Numbered from the stretch's first letter, positions 32,835 to 42,273 are shown. The stretch: 64,000 nt of DNA from Gemmatimonadota bacterium (GCA_012960225.1 DUBS01000035.1:1-64000), one strand, 5' to 3'. Translations and numbers: made by a program. Notes: a model not told the origin generated them from the letters alone.

Positions 32835-35426
32835 CTAGGAACGCCCTATAAGTGCGTTAAATAACAGCTTAAAAGTTCCGTGCGTCTGGGCTCTGTGCTG
32901 TGCCCTGAAACCGATTAACAACACCGTTCCTTGCCCGTGCTGCACTGATACCACCGCCGCTTTGTTCGCGATCGCTTCTTCCCCAAGAAGCCAGCCGCTC
33001 TGGAGAATATCACGGTCTATATAGGTCAAGACTCTCCGGACATCTGAGCTACGGGCACCCGGCACCGTCTCATAGACCTGACCATTAGCCATGTAGGTGG
33101 CCAACGCCCTTTCAGGCATCCCATGCGCGAAGGGGCTCGAAGTATCGACATCTACCTTCAGCGTGGATCCCGGAGACCAGAACTCATCGCCCGACATACC
33201 TGAAACGGCATTGCGCACTGGGAGTCCAAACTCATCGATTGCGAGGTCTCCAGCTTCAGCAAAAGTCACAAGTGTTCCCCCAGCTTGAACGAATGCCTCT
33301 AGAGCTTCGATACCCTCTTGCCCAAACCCGCTTCTATAGTCGGGGGGGGTGCTGCTGGGGTCAGGGCCCCTGCCTTCATTCGAACCCGACGGCCCTAACA
33401 TCATCTCCTTACTGTCAGCCGGAAGAATGATGACATCCCATTTATCAGCCAGGGCACCTCTTAATATGTCCGGATCCAGTAGGCTAGAGTACTCGAATTC
33501 GAAATCCTCGAGAAGCCAACGAGTCCAGCCCTCGTCGATATTTCCACCGTAGTACCTCTGATACATGCCAATACGTTGACGTTCAATCGGGTGACTGAAG
33601 TCTGCGGGGTCCACGTTTAGCGCCATGAAATCTACCCCGGTCTCCTCTGCTACTTCAGAGACCGCAGATGCTGCCACGTCTGAGTCAACGATGAAGTCAC
33701 CTGCTCTTGCTCGACCTGCATCGATGTCCACGCGTCGCACTGATACGCCTGTTTCGAAAAGAAGGTTTATGGCCTTGAACGCATCATTCTGGCGACCGCT
33801 AACGAGATATCCTTGCTGCCCCCGGGATACCGTCCCTGCGGGGTTAACCCAATCAGTCAAAACTGACAGAGGAGCTTGTACGGAGGTGGATACGGGATCT
33901 ACACGCACACCCATGAACTCCGCAAGCACATCCGCAGACATGTCATAGGGTCGAATCGGGTCACCTTCAGCTGTCCTGGTATAGCTGTTATCAGGATAGT
34001 ACGTCTGACCGAGCAGCCAACGAATTACTCCACGCTTTGGCTGGGCCAAGGAAACCACGTGGGTGCCAGCAGCATACACGTGACCTTCGTGCGTGAACTG
34101 TTGATCCGAGCGCTCCACTGTAATGCCCTGACCAAGCAACTTGTTCACCATCTTAAGCGAGGTCAGCACATCATGTTGATTCGCTGGTATCACATAGGCC
34201 TTAACGTCATCCTCCATCCCTCTTTGGGTCTGCCTGTGGGCCTTGTTATATGCGTTCCTAAGGACAGTTTCACGATTCTTGGCTGCGATCTCGAGAGGAG
34301 AGAAAGTTGCAACGATCTGACGCTCAACGATGTCTCGTACATGCCACCATCCCCCTGGCCAGGGGCTCGGAAATGTCGTCTGCTCTGCATACTCTGGGAG
34401 TTGACGCGATCCACCAAGCTGATCTGGATGAACGTATAGCGGGGTAGCAAGGCGTGCGCTCGCCGATTCAGTCAGCATGCCTGCGATGTTGTGGAAAGGT
34501 GTGATCCAATGAAAACCGAAGTGTCCCCAACCTGAGTAAATCGCGGCGTTCACGGCACCCGGCAGATCTTTTTCCTCCATTTTGTAGGCTATATGTGCCC
34601 CGTACCAAGACATCTCGCGCCATACAAGCGGATCACCACCGGGGCGGATGGGCTCAGCATAAGGAGGCAAATAGATTCTGGCTGTATAGGGTCCCATCTG
34701 GTGGTGGTCAATGTACCCCTGAGGAATCCATTCACGGAAGATGATCTCAGCCCCGTACCGCGACTCGACCGTGTTCTGCATGAACGCATCCCGATTGTTA
34801 TCGTGGCCGATGTAGTGATGGTAGAGTTCCGGAGGGCCAGACCCCTCATATTCCGTCCCAACCCAGCGATCATACCAGTCCGTCACAATGACATTACCGT
34901 CTGGATTGAACGCAGGGATTAGGATTGAAACTGTGTTCTCTAGGATTTCCATAATCCCATCGTCAGTGCGCGTTGCGAAGTCATACATGATCTCGGCCGC
35001 CGATTGACTCGCCGCCACTTCAGTTGAGTGGAGGCCATATGACTGAACAAAAACAACCTTTCCGTTCTCTATCGCATTCTCAATTTCATCGCGTGAATGT
35101 CCGCGTGGATCTTGGAGGATCTCATTCATCTGCTTGATCTCTTCTAGATTCGCCAGGTTCTCTGGTGACGAGATGAAGATTGAGAGGAATGGATTTCCAA
35201 GTGTCGTCGGACCCATGTGCACCACCTGTACCCGATTACTCCTCTCCCCAATCATGTCGTAGTAATCGACTAGTTTATCCCATCGAGCCAGCTCTCGGTC
35301 GGCTCCCATTACATGTCCGAAGAATTCTTCAGGTGCAGGGATTTGCTGCCCATCAGCCCAAACTGGCAGTGTAGAGGCAAGCGCAAGGAGGAGGATCGAG
35401 CGGAGCGCAAGGCGATGCAGGTTCAT
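32835..35426 (-). CDS. Secreted M14-family zinc carboxypeptidase-like protein (second copy)
   Basis: An 863-residue protein starting at ATG 35426 with GGAGAG upstream and a signal peptide (cleavage near WADGQ). The zinc motif is GLHSTE, the third ligand lies in IDHHQMGP and the catalytic glutamate in MLTESASARLATP. The C-terminal half repeats the layout of the gene at 7851-10580, including a VIILPADSKEMM strand and EALEAFVQAGGTLVTF, which look like a glutamine-amidotransferase-like fold. The two copies differ widely in sequence, so the duplication is old. An asparagine-rich loop, GSNEGRGPDPSSTPPDY, occurs near residue 700. Confidence 0.88.
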   Translation of the reverse strand: MNLHRLALRSILLLALASTLPVWADGQQIPAPEEFFGHVMGADRELARWDKLVDYYDMIGERSNRVQVVHMGPTTLGNPFLSIFISSPENLANLEEIKQMNEILQDPRGHSRDEIENAIENGKVVFVQSYGLHSTEVAASQSAAEIMYDFATRTDDGIMEILENTVSILIPAFNPDGNVIVTDWYDRWVGTEYEGSGPPELYHHYIGHDNNRDAFMQNTVESRYGAEIIFREWIPQGYIDHHQMGPYTARIYLPPYAEPIRPGGDPLVWREMSWYGAHIAYKMEEKDLPGAVNAAIYSGWGHFGFHWITPFHNIAGMLTESASARLATPLYVHPDQLGGSRQLPEYAEQTTFPSPWPGGWWHVRDIVERQIVATFSPLEIAAKNRETVLRNAYNKAHRQTQRGMEDDVKAYVIPANQHDVLTSLKMVNKLLGQGITVERSDQQFTHEGHVYAAGTHVVSLAQPKRGVIRWLLGQTYYPDNSYTRTAEGDPIRPYDMSADVLAEFMGVRVDPVSTSVQAPLSVLTDWVNPAGTVSRGQQGYLVSGRQNDAFKAINLLFETGVSVRRVDIDAGRARAGDFIVDSDVAASAVSEVAEETGVDFMALNVDPADFSHPIERQRIGMYQRYYGGNIDEGWTRWLLEDFEFEYSSLLDPDILRGALADKWDVIILPADSKEMMLGPSGSNEGRGPDPSSTPPDYRSGFGQEGIEALEAFVQAGGTLVTFAEAGDLAIDEFGLPVRNAVSGMSGDEFWSPGSTLKVDVDTSSPFAHGMPERALATYMANGQVYETVPGARSSDVRRVLTYIDRDILQSGWLLGEEAIANKAAVVSVQHGQGTVLLIGFRAQHRAQTHGTFKLLFNALIGRS

Positions 35427-35590
35427 AAATCTCTCCGAAGGTCTGCGAAAACCGGAAGGGAAGCCTAGTCTCCTAGGATCGGCAGCGGCAAGGGAGTCCT
35501 AAAGTGAAGGGTGTGTACATATCACCAAGGTTCGCATTCCCTATCCCTCGCTTTTTCATCTAACCAACTACAGGTGTGCCACTCAGCACT

Positions 35591-36532
35591 TCATATCGGA
35601 ATGATTTGGTTACGCACCTGCTTGATCACCTCCGGCCCTATTCTGCAGCATCCCCCAATCCCCCGTGCACCTGCCCGGTACCACATTTCAGCCATCTCAA
35701 CCCAGCTTTCCCCAGAATTGGTCTCCGCCCACTTCTTGTTCTTAGCATCCCAGCTTTCCCCAGAATTCGGATAAACGATGACCGCCCGCTCAGTTCTCGG
35801 CTGAATCCGAGTAATAAGTTCATTCACAAACTTTGGGGCTGTGCAATTGACTCCTACACCGACGAGTCCCTCGATATGCTCACAGAGGTCTACAACAGCC
35901 TCAATGGGCGAACCGTCACTTAGGTGGCCACCGTCTCGGCAACTGAAACTAATCCAACCTCGTGCGTTTGGAGTTGCATCGAAAAGATCCAGGAGGACTC
36001 TTGCCTCATCCATTGACGGAATCGTCTCACATACGACTAGGTCTGCCTCAGAAGTCACAAGCAGCCCAAACCGGCGTTTATGAAAGTCGATTAAATCCTG
36101 ATCAGCGATCCCGTAACGACCATCGTACTCCGAACCGTCAGCCAGGTATGCACCGTATGGTCCTATGCTTGCCGCAACCAATGGGCGGAGTCGACTACTA
36201 GGCCTGGTGACGTCCGACCAAAAATCACTAACCGCATCCAGTGCGAGAGTGACCGAACGAATCAACAGCTCGTCTGTACCGGCCTCGTCAAATCCGAAAC
36301 GTGAAAAACCCTCATAGCTCGCCTGATAGCTTGCTGTGGTGATACAGTCGGCACCCGCTCTTAGAAATACATGGTGAACAGCACTGATTTCCTCCGGTGA
36401 ATCAATTAGCATCTTGGCTGACCACAGGTGGGGGTCCAGGCTATGTCCCCGTTTTTCGAGGGAAGTTGCCAAACCCCCGTCTAGAATGAGGACACCCTGG
36501 TGCTCAAGAATGTCTTGGAAGGGGTTAGTCAT
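35591..36532 (-). CDS. mmuM: Homocysteine S-methyltransferase
   Basis: A 313-residue zinc-dependent methyltransferase of the MmuM type. It has ILDGGLATSLEKRG at the start, ADCITTASYQAS, and the three zinc-binding cysteines in GVNCTAP and GGCCRIGP. It transfers a methyl group from S-methylmethionine or SAM to homocysteine. The coding sequence carries a 19-base direct repeat (35701-35719 and 35749-35767) that encodes NSGESW twice, 16 codons apart, in the loop before the last zinc cysteines; E. coli MmuM has only the first, as NSGEVY. No clear ribosome binding site precedes the ATG. Confidence 0.92.
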   Translation of the reverse strand: MTNPFQDILEHQGVLILDGGLATSLEKRGHSLDPHLWSAKMLIDSPEEISAVHHVFLRAGADCITTASYQASYEGFSRFGFDEAGTDELLIRSVTLALDAVSDFWSDVTRPSSRLRPLVAASIGPYGAYLADGSEYDGRYGIADQDLIDFHKRRFGLLVTSEADLVVCETIPSMDEARVLLDLFDATPNARGWISFSCRDGGHLSDGSPIEAVVDLCEHIEGLVGVGVNCTAPKFVNELITRIQPRTERAVIVYPNSGESWDAKNKKWAETNSGESWVEMAEMWYRAGARGIGGCCRIGPEVIKQVRNQIIPI

Positions 36533-36585
36533 TGAAGGGAACTGATGATTAGTGGTCTCAAGTCAAGACGTTCGACAGGCAGTGC

Positions 36586-37176
36586 TCAATTGCTCCAGGG
36601 CGGAACGATTTTGTTCGTACGCGCATAAGCGATGCTCTGACCTAGATGTTCATGAAGGTGAACTACCGCCCGGATCCAGACATCACCCACAGTGGTTTCG
36701 CTTGTACCCAGCGTAATATGGCGATCGAGGTCACTCGCGGTGGCCTGCATCGCCCTAGAAAGAAATTCAAACGATGCTTCGACTGTCTCAATCACTTCGT
36801 CTCTGGTTAGTTCGCGCTCCTGAAATGCTCGGAAGGTCGAAGCATCCTCATTAATCCCAGTCTCTGGTGGTGCCGCGATACCCATAAGTGTTGGAACAAA
36901 GAAATTGTCTGCCGCGATGTGTTGATAAACTTCCGATACGGAGCGCACCTCATCCATAGGCTGCCACAGATACGCCTCCTCCGGCATGGCAACCGAAAGT
37001 GACCGGAATTTCTCACGCGCGATCTCTACCGTACCTACAAGGTTGGCGAAAGCCAAAACATCAGGTCCACTGAGATCCGCCGGGAAATCTCTTTCGAAAG
37101 AGAACGAAAAATCGAATCCAGATAGGGCGATCAGCAAAAGTACCATGGTCCCGAGCAGTACGGCCGGCTTATTCAT
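36586..37176 (-). CDS. DinB-like four-helix protein with signal peptide or anchor
   Basis: The 196-residue product has a hydrophobic N-terminus (residues 5-20) followed by a DinB-like helical domain. Landmarks are FANLVGTVEIAREKFRSL, YLWQPMDEVRSVSEVYQHIAADNFF with a metal-type histidine, and VGDVWIRAVVHLHEHLGQSIAYAR with two more histidines (HLHEH), which fits the three-histidine metal site of DinB/YfiT proteins. Members are thought to act as thiol-dependent transferases or to have unknown roles; an exported version is less common. It lies 53 bases upstream of the homocysteine methyltransferase on the same strand. Confidence 0.8.
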   Translation of the reverse strand: MNKPAVLLGTMVLLLIALSGFDFSFSFERDFPADLSGPDVLAFANLVGTVEIAREKFRSLSVAMPEEAYLWQPMDEVRSVSEVYQHIAADNFFVPTLMGIAAPPETGINEDASTFRAFQERELTRDEVIETVEASFEFLSRAMQATASDLDRHITLGTSETTVGDVWIRAVVHLHEHLGQSIAYARTNKIVPPWSN

Positions 37177-37280
37177 TTAAGAACCCCATGGTGATGGACT
37201 CGATCCCGCTAGAGTCATGCGTAGAAGGACAGCAAACAAGTTATAGGGATATCAATCAGGGTCGATTTACTACCTCACAA

Positions 37281-37314
37281 GAAAACGGGCCGCCCCCTGA
37301 ATGGGAGCGGCCCG
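37281..37314 (-). terminator. Rho-independent terminator of the cold-shock gene
   Basis: An 8-base GC-rich inverted repeat (37286-37293 against 37307-37314) lies 25 bases after the cold-shock gene stop on the minus strand. It is followed there by TTTTCTTG. Stem, position and uridine run fit an intrinsic terminator. Confidence 0.75.
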
Positions 37315-37338
37315 CCTCTGTTAGGGAAAAACCCTGCT

Positions 37339-37542
37339 CTACGAGACCTGAACTACGTTCTCTGCAGCAGGACCTTTGTCTCCCTCGACCATCTCGAACT
37401 CTACTGTCGAGCCCTCAGCGAGAGTCCTAAAACCATCGGACTGAATAGCGCTGTGGTGGACGAAACAATCCTTGCTCCCATCCTCAGGTGTAATGAATCC
37501 GAAACCTTTCTGGTCATTGAACCACTTCACGGTACCCTTCAT
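37339..37542 (-). CDS. Cold-shock domain protein (CspA family)
   Basis: A 67-residue single OB-fold protein reading [21 protein letters not shown], with the RNP1 motif KGFGFI and RNP2-like DCFVHHSAI. It binds single-stranded RNA and DNA and melts mRNA structure. An in-frame ATG nine bases further upstream (37551) is possible; GGAG is 12 bases before the first choice and only 3 before the second, so family length decides for 37542. It has its own terminator. Upstream is a 20-base palindrome at 37621-37640 in an AT-rich leader. Confidence 0.95.
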   Translation of the reverse strand: MKGTVKWFNDQKGFGFITPEDGSKDCFVHHSAIQSDGFRTLAEGSTVEFEMVEGDKGPAAENVVQVS

Positions 37543-37551
37543 ACGTATCAT

Positions 37552-37834
37552 CTACTCCGTTCTGTGTTACGAGCGTCGGAGTGTCCCGGATGATCCGTAC
37601 CCACCGACTACAATTAATGAATTCAAGCAAATGCTTGAATGGCAAGCCTCGCAATGAAACCGGGGTTAGTCAATAAGGGGAAAGAAACTTGTGGAACCCC
37701 CTCCTTATGAGTTTCTGGTTGTCATCTGGGACGTGCACGAGCTGTTGGGGTTATTTGCAATAATGGATTTGCCTATCAAGCATCACCCCTTCGAGTTTAC
37801 GGTAGCTAGTATCCAACATCGGGGAGAGAGAAAA
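37552..37834. other. Divergent intergenic region of 283 bases with a palindrome
   Basis: This gap separates the cold-shock gene (minus) from the cupin lipoprotein gene (plus), so it must hold both promoters. It contains a perfect 9-base inverted repeat, ATTCAAGCA/TGCTTGAAT, with a 2-base centre at 37621-37640, about 80-100 bases before the cold-shock start. An in-frame extension of the cupin gene through this region lacks a signal peptide and is not supported. No hexamer pair was convincing. Confidence 0.55.
37621..37640. repeat. Palindromic operator-like site upstream of the cold-shock gene
   Basis: Two 9-base arms form a perfect inverted repeat around AA. The size and symmetry match a dimeric repressor site, but a stem in the cold-shock 5' leader is equally possible. 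Confidence 0.45.
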
Positions 37835-38254
37835 ATGGAAGCGGCTAGATATGGTTCAACAGTATTTGCGGTGATGCTAATGGCCTGCACTAACAGCATG
37901 CCGGAGCATAGCCTGCCCCCTACTGAAGGAGATTCTCAATCACCCATCCAGGAAGAAATAACTCGCAGAGTCCCGCAATTCGAGAATGAGCACGTTGAAG
38001 TTTGGAAAAGTATCATTATGCCGAACCAACCACTCACGATGCACCGCCACGACAACCCTCGCGCACTGATAGCACTCACGGGGGGCACTTTACGAGTAGT
38101 CAATCAAGATGGAGATACACACGACATGACCTGGGAAACCGGTAGCGCTTATTGGCTAGAAGCGGACCCGCCGGGTGAACTCCACGGGGATGTCAATGAG
38201 GGACCGGAACCAGTGGAGGTTATCGTGGTGCAACTGAAAGCTGTCGGAAGCTGA
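37835..38254 (+). CDS. Cupin-fold lipoprotein
   Basis: The start at 37835 is set by GGGGAG eight bases upstream and by the signal peptide that follows at once (FAVMLMAC lipobox). The 139-residue mature protein is mostly one cupin barrel: HVEVWKSIIMPNQPLTMHRHDNPRALIALTGGTL, with two histidines of the metal site (MHRHD), and ETGSAYWLEADPPGELHGDVN with a third histidine. No enzyme role can be assigned. It converges on the agmatinase gene with an 11-base gap. Confidence 0.78.
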   Translation: MEAARYGSTVFAVMLMACTNSMPEHSLPPTEGDSQSPIQEEITRRVPQFENEHVEVWKSIIMPNQPLTMHRHDNPRALIALTGGTLRVVNQDGDTHDMTWETGSAYWLEADPPGELHGDVNEGPEPVEVIVVQLKAVGS

Positions 38255-38265
38255 CCGCCCCTGTG

Positions 38266-39213
38266 TTAGGCGCCTTTCTTCGAGGACTGGTCGGACAGAA
38301 GACAGAGTAGTTCGTAAGCCATCGTCGCCCCGGCCAGTGCAGTAATACCGGCCGGGTCGAATGGCGGGGAAACCTCAACAACGTCTGCGCCCAGGAATTG
38401 TACTCCACGCAACTCACGAAGTAGCGTCAGGGCTTCAACCGTGCTGAGTCCCCCAACTTCCGGCGTGCCAGTACCAGGTGCAAAAGCGGGGTCCAGACCA
38501 TCTATGTCAAAGCTCAAGTATGTCGGGCCATCCCCAACGATATCCCTTGCCTCTTGGGCAGCAGCCTCTGCGCCGATTTGGGTGAATTCATCCATGAATA
38601 GGACTCGCATCCCAGTCGCTTCTGAGAAGTCCCAACCCTCCATCGAGTTCTGAGCTCCGCGGATTCCAATTTGTACGGTTCGGTTGGCATCAATCAGTCC
38701 TTCTTCTACCGCCCGACGAAATGGGGCCCCGTGGCTGAGCTCGGAACCCATGAATGAATCCCACGTATCCGTATGCGCATCTACCTGTATGAATCCGAGA
38801 GGGCCCTCTGTCGCGAGTGCTCTGAGAATCGGGAGCGTTACAGAGTGATCTCCGCCTATCGCCAGGGACGTCAAGCCGTCATCACCCACGGCCCGGAAGA
38901 ACGCTTCAATCTCCGCATGCACGGCCGCGATGTCATAAAGATTCTCAAACGGCACGTCACCCGCGTCTCCAATCTGACAAAGCTCGAAGGGATTTAGGCG
39001 GGTGACGGGGTGGATCGCACGGATCATACTTGAGGCGCTTCGCACCTCCCTGGGACCATGACGTGCACCTGGTCGGTTGGTCACCGCTCCATCATAGGGA
39101 ACCCCAACCATCGCAATATCGAATTCTGATCGATCCTCGATAAGAGGTGCCCGCATGAATGTGGGAAGGTGCATGAATCTCGGCGAGGACCTAACGGTAT
39201 CGGAAACCACCAC
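38266..39213 (-). CDS. speB: Agmatinase/ureohydrolase family protein
   Basis: A 315-residue dimanganese ureohydrolase. All metal motifs are present: GGDHS, DAHTDTWD and SFDIDGLDPAFAPGTGTPE. The sequence follows agmatinase, with GRYRPGARHGPREVR near the start as GAVTNRPGARHGP. It would release urea from agmatine to give putrescine, though related enzymes act on guanidinobutyrate or formiminoglutamate. The start is GTG 39213 with AGGAGG a few bases upstream; a second GTG follows directly. Confidence 0.9.
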   Translation of the reverse strand: MVVSDTVRSSPRFMHLPTFMRAPLIEDRSEFDIAMVGVPYDGAVTNRPGARHGPREVRSASSMIRAIHPVTRLNPFELCQIGDAGDVPFENLYDIAAVHAEIEAFFRAVGDDGLTSLAIGGDHSVTLPILRALATEGPLGFIQVDAHTDTWDSFMGSELSHGAPFRRAVEEGLIDANRTVQIGIRGAQNSMEGWDFSEATGMRVLFMDEFTQIGAEAAAQEARDIVGDGPTYLSFDIDGLDPAFAPGTGTPEVGGLSTVEALTLLRELRGVQFLGADVVEVSPPFDPAGITALAGATMAYELLCLLSDQSSKKGA

Positions 39214-39312
39214 TCACTCCCCTCCTGAAGGACGTCCTGACTTTCTCGCGTTCTCAGACATTGACACAGCTATTCCCTGCAGGTTGATCGAGGCATACCC
39301 GTGACACGTAAA

Positions 39313-40338
39313 TCAAAAAATGACGAGCGGATTGATCGGGCTACCGAGCCCACCAGGTATCCGCATTGGCGCTGCACTGAATAGAAAACTCCAGCGACCA
39401 CGTGCCGCAGCTTCTCTAGCAACTTCTTCGAGGTCGAGGTTATCGAACAATGGAGTTCCCATCCCCACCAACAGTAGCTGATGGAGCGGATGGGTGAAGC
39501 CCTCCACCCCAGAAGGTAGAACGTCAGTGATCCCATCCGAACCTATCGCCGCTATGTCTTTGCCTCTGAGCCAACCAGCGGTGGAAGCATGAAGCCCAGC
39601 GAGTTGGCGCCCCGCAGCCCAGGGACCGTCCTGAGCACGCTTAGCCCACCGACCTGTCCTCACAAGCAAAACATCTCCTGGTTCAATTTCCACCCCGGAC
39701 TCTCTCTCCCAGCGCTCGAGTTCTTCTCTGGTGATCGCAGTTCCTGGTTCCAGAAACTGCACGTCCCGAAGCCTCGGTATATCTATAAGGACAGCTCGAG
39801 TGAATAGCCCGTGCTGCATCACCTGAACCCCAAGCTTTTCTGCACCGTTCTCACCAACTGTCTCAGTAGAGTAACCGTTGTATAAGCTTCCTCCGACACC
39901 AGTATGAGGGAGTGCATCAATGTGAGAGTAGGAGTAGCCGTGATAGTTGATCGTGTAACTATCACTGCCCCAACCTATTTGACTACCTGAAAATCTGGCT
40001 GAATGCCCAATCGGCTGCGGGTTGTCTGGCGCAGTGTCCTTGTTCACGTCACGAGCCAAAGAAACCACCGTACCATCTTCGACCATTGAGGCAGCATCCA
40101 AGCGTTTCTCTGTAGTGATAAGATTTAGGGTCCCGAGTTCATCGTCAGGGCCCCAGCGACCCCAGTTAGAAAACTCGTCCAGCCATGCCTGAACCTGTTC
40201 TGTAGTGACTTCTGGCGGATTGGTCTGAGCGCAGATTACATCCGCACCCACAATCTCTCCAATCGCCATTGCACACCCTACAAGGGCATACATGATCAAT
40301 CGTGGGGGGGGTGAGGGCACCGAACCTCTGCGAATCAT
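39313..40338 (-). CDS. Cyclase-family (kynurenine formamidase-like) metal hydrolase, secreted
   Basis: The ATG at 40338 has AGGAGG six bases upstream. The 341-residue product has a hydrophobic N-terminus (about residues 14-32) and the PF04199 cyclase fold. The active-site motif HxDxxxH is seen as SHIDALPH, with WGPDDELGTLNLIT and GDVLLVRTGRW as further landmarks. Members hydrolyse N-formylkynurenine, isatin or cyclic amides. The C-terminal region (HPLHQLLLVGMGTPLFDNLDLEEVA) matches the larger subgroup of about 320 residues. Substrate unknown. It precedes agmatinase by 99 bases. Confidence 0.88.
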   Translation of the reverse strand: MIRRGSVPSPPPRLIMYALVGCAMAIGEIVGADVICAQTNPPEVTTEQVQAWLDEFSNWGRWGPDDELGTLNLITTEKRLDAASMVEDGTVVSLARDVNKDTAPDNPQPIGHSARFSGSQIGWGSDSYTINYHGYSYSHIDALPHTGVGGSLYNGYSTETVGENGAEKLGVQVMQHGLFTRAVLIDIPRLRDVQFLEPGTAITREELERWERESGVEIEPGDVLLVRTGRWAKRAQDGPWAAGRQLAGLHASTAGWLRGKDIAAIGSDGITDVLPSGVEGFTHPLHQLLLVGMGTPLFDNLDLEEVAREAAARGRWSFLFSAAPMRIPGGLGSPINPLVIF

Positions 40339-40673
40339 AGGAATCCTCCTTTAGCCTGTGCACACCAACTCTGCCTGACGCTATCAAAACCGGCAAGAAG
40401 GGCAACTAGGGTTATATCCTGACCCTGGATCTAACTAAGGGCGTGACTGACCCCTAGGGCGACATTATCATGTCAAGCCATGATTTTCCTACTATAGATG
40501 GCATAAAATGACTTCACGGTGTATGTCGCAGCATAAGCTTGGTACTTGAATCACCAGACGATAACGCATGTTTCGCATGCTAATCGCCAATAAAGACACT
40601 GCGACATATACTTCTTTCCCCGTCCTGGAGTGGCCAACACCGGTTGTCGGCCCCTTTCATAAGGAGCGCAGTA
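40339..40673. other. Divergent intergenic region of 335 bases
   Basis: It separates the cyclase-family gene (minus) from the TPR gene (plus) and must contain both promoters. Two small inverted repeats are visible: ATCATG/CATGAT around 40469-40486, and GCATG/CATGC around 40566-40580. A TATAGA at about 40494 lies in an AT-rich patch, with no good -35 match. No gene or RNA was recognised. Confidence 0.45.
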
Positions 40674-42257
40674 ATGAACGTTTTCCGTAGCTCAATTCTC
40701 GCCACGGTTCTTCTCTTTTGTGTTGCCGGCCCCAGCCAAGCACAGTTTGTGGACGTCGGAGCAATTGACTTCCCCACCTCAGCAACCGGTCAAGCTCAAC
40801 AGCACTTCCTCAGAGGAGTCTCGATTCTGCACAGCTTTGGGTGGAAGCAAGCAATCGAACAATTCCAGGCGGCGCAGGAGCTAGACCCCGATTTTGCTAT
40901 GGCCTATTGGGGTGAATCCTTAGCGTATAACCACCCACTCATGTCCCAGATGGACGCCACAGAACCACGCAAGGTACTGCAGCGCTTAGGGGAAAATGCG
41001 ACTGATCGTTTAGCTGAGGCACCAACCGATCGAGAGAAAGGCTTCCTCGGTGCTATAGAGATCCTCTGGGGCGATGGTGATCACGTTGAACGTCGTGTCG
41101 GCTACATGGAAGCAATGGCAGATCTATACGAGAGATACCCTGACGATTCAGAGGTTGCCGCTTTCTATGCACTATCCATGCTAAGCACGGTGGGTGCGAC
41201 CCGTGACTTGAGCCAACGCCTCAATGTCCGAGCAGGAACGATTGCCCTGAACCTCTTTGAGCAGAGACCTGGCCATCCAGGGGCTGCGCACTACACAATT
41301 CACTCCTTTGACGATCCGCTCCATGCACCCCTGGCACTGGAAGCGGCACACGCTTTTGCTGACATAGCGCCTGCGGTATCGCATGCGCGTCACATGCCAA
41401 CGCACATCTTCATCCAACATGGTATGTGGGATTACGTCTCTAACCATAATCAATCAGCATACGACGCTTCCCGGGAGCTCTGGCGGCCTGGTGATACGAT
41501 GGGAGATGCCATCCATGCGCTGGATTGGGGCCAGTACGGAGACCTACAGCTCGGTGACTATGAGAAAGCTCGCCTCTGGATTGAGCGCATTGAGGAAATG
41601 TCAGAAGAGGGAGGCTTCCTGGAGGGTGGAGCACGAGGGCAAGGAGGAGAAGCTCGAGCTCGCAATAGTGTTCCACTGCTAAAGGCACGCTACATCGTCG
41701 AAACTGAAGAGTGGATGGTACTGCCCGTTACTGAGGAATCATCCAACAATGAACTCCTGGCCACCGCACTCAGCGCCGCGCACACCGGTGATCAGCAGGC
41801 CCTTCGTGACGCAGAAACATTGCTAAGAGAGCGCTCATCAGGTGAGGGTGGAAGCACTGGAATTATGGCGAACGAAGTGAGCGCACTTCTGCACGCCGGA
41901 ATGGGACACGCTGACGTGGCCAAGCGCTTCATGGACGAAGCGGTAGAGACCACTGAAGCCATGGCGCCACCTAGAGGAGCCGCATCACCGATCAAGCCAG
42001 TATATGAACTATACGGTGAAATTCTACTTGACCTCGGTCAGCCGGAAGAGGCAATCGCAAAGTTCGAGAAATCTCTTGAGCGAATGCCGAACAGACCACG
42101 TTCCCTCCTGGGCCTTGGCAGGGCGAACGCAATGGCAGGAGACCGAGACAAGGCGGTAGAAGCCTATACCGACCTCACCAAAGTCTGGGCTGGGCGGGAT
42201 TCATTCGACGGGTACAAGGAAGCGATGAGCTACCTGCATTCAACTGAAAACAACTAA
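40674..42257 (+). CDS. Secreted TPR-repeat protein with conserved histidine-rich core
   Basis: The ATG at 40674 has AAGGAG seven bases upstream and a signal peptide (cleavage near SQAQF). The 527-residue protein begins with a TPR-like helix pair (GVSILHSFGWKQAIEQFQAAQELDPDFAMAYWG) and ends with further TPRs (EAIAKFEKSLERMPNRPRSLLGLGRANAMAGDRDKAVEAY). Between them lies a distinct conserved region with HYTIHSFDDP, AAHAFADIAPAVSHARHMPTHIFIQHGMWD, a dense histidine cluster of unknown meaning. The family is widespread in Gemmatimonadota and Acidobacteria-like genomes but has no assigned function. A strong hairpin follows the gene. Confidence 0.8.
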   Translation: MNVFRSSILATVLLFCVAGPSQAQFVDVGAIDFPTSATGQAQQHFLRGVSILHSFGWKQAIEQFQAAQELDPDFAMAYWGESLAYNHPLMSQMDATEPRKVLQRLGENATDRLAEAPTDREKGFLGAIEILWGDGDHVERRVGYMEAMADLYERYPDDSEVAAFYALSMLSTVGATRDLSQRLNVRAGTIALNLFEQRPGHPGAAHYTIHSFDDPLHAPLALEAAHAFADIAPAVSHARHMPTHIFIQHGMWDYVSNHNQSAYDASRELWRPGDTMGDAIHALDWGQYGDLQLGDYEKARLWIERIEEMSEEGGFLEGGARGQGGEARARNSVPLLKARYIVETEEWMVLPVTEESSNNELLATALSAAHTGDQQALRDAETLLRERSSGEGGSTGIMANEVSALLHAGMGHADVAKRFMDEAVETTEAMAPPRGAASPIKPVYELYGEILLDLGQPEEAIAKFEKSLERMPNRPRSLLGLGRANAMAGDRDKAVEAYTDLTKVWAGRDSFDGYKEAMSYLHSTENN

Positions 42258-42273
42258 ATTAGACCAAGACAGG

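Noticed and set aside
33876-34439. Plus-strand frame of 187 codons inside the second M14 gene
   Set aside because: Antisense to the M14 coding sequence, with no recognisable features.
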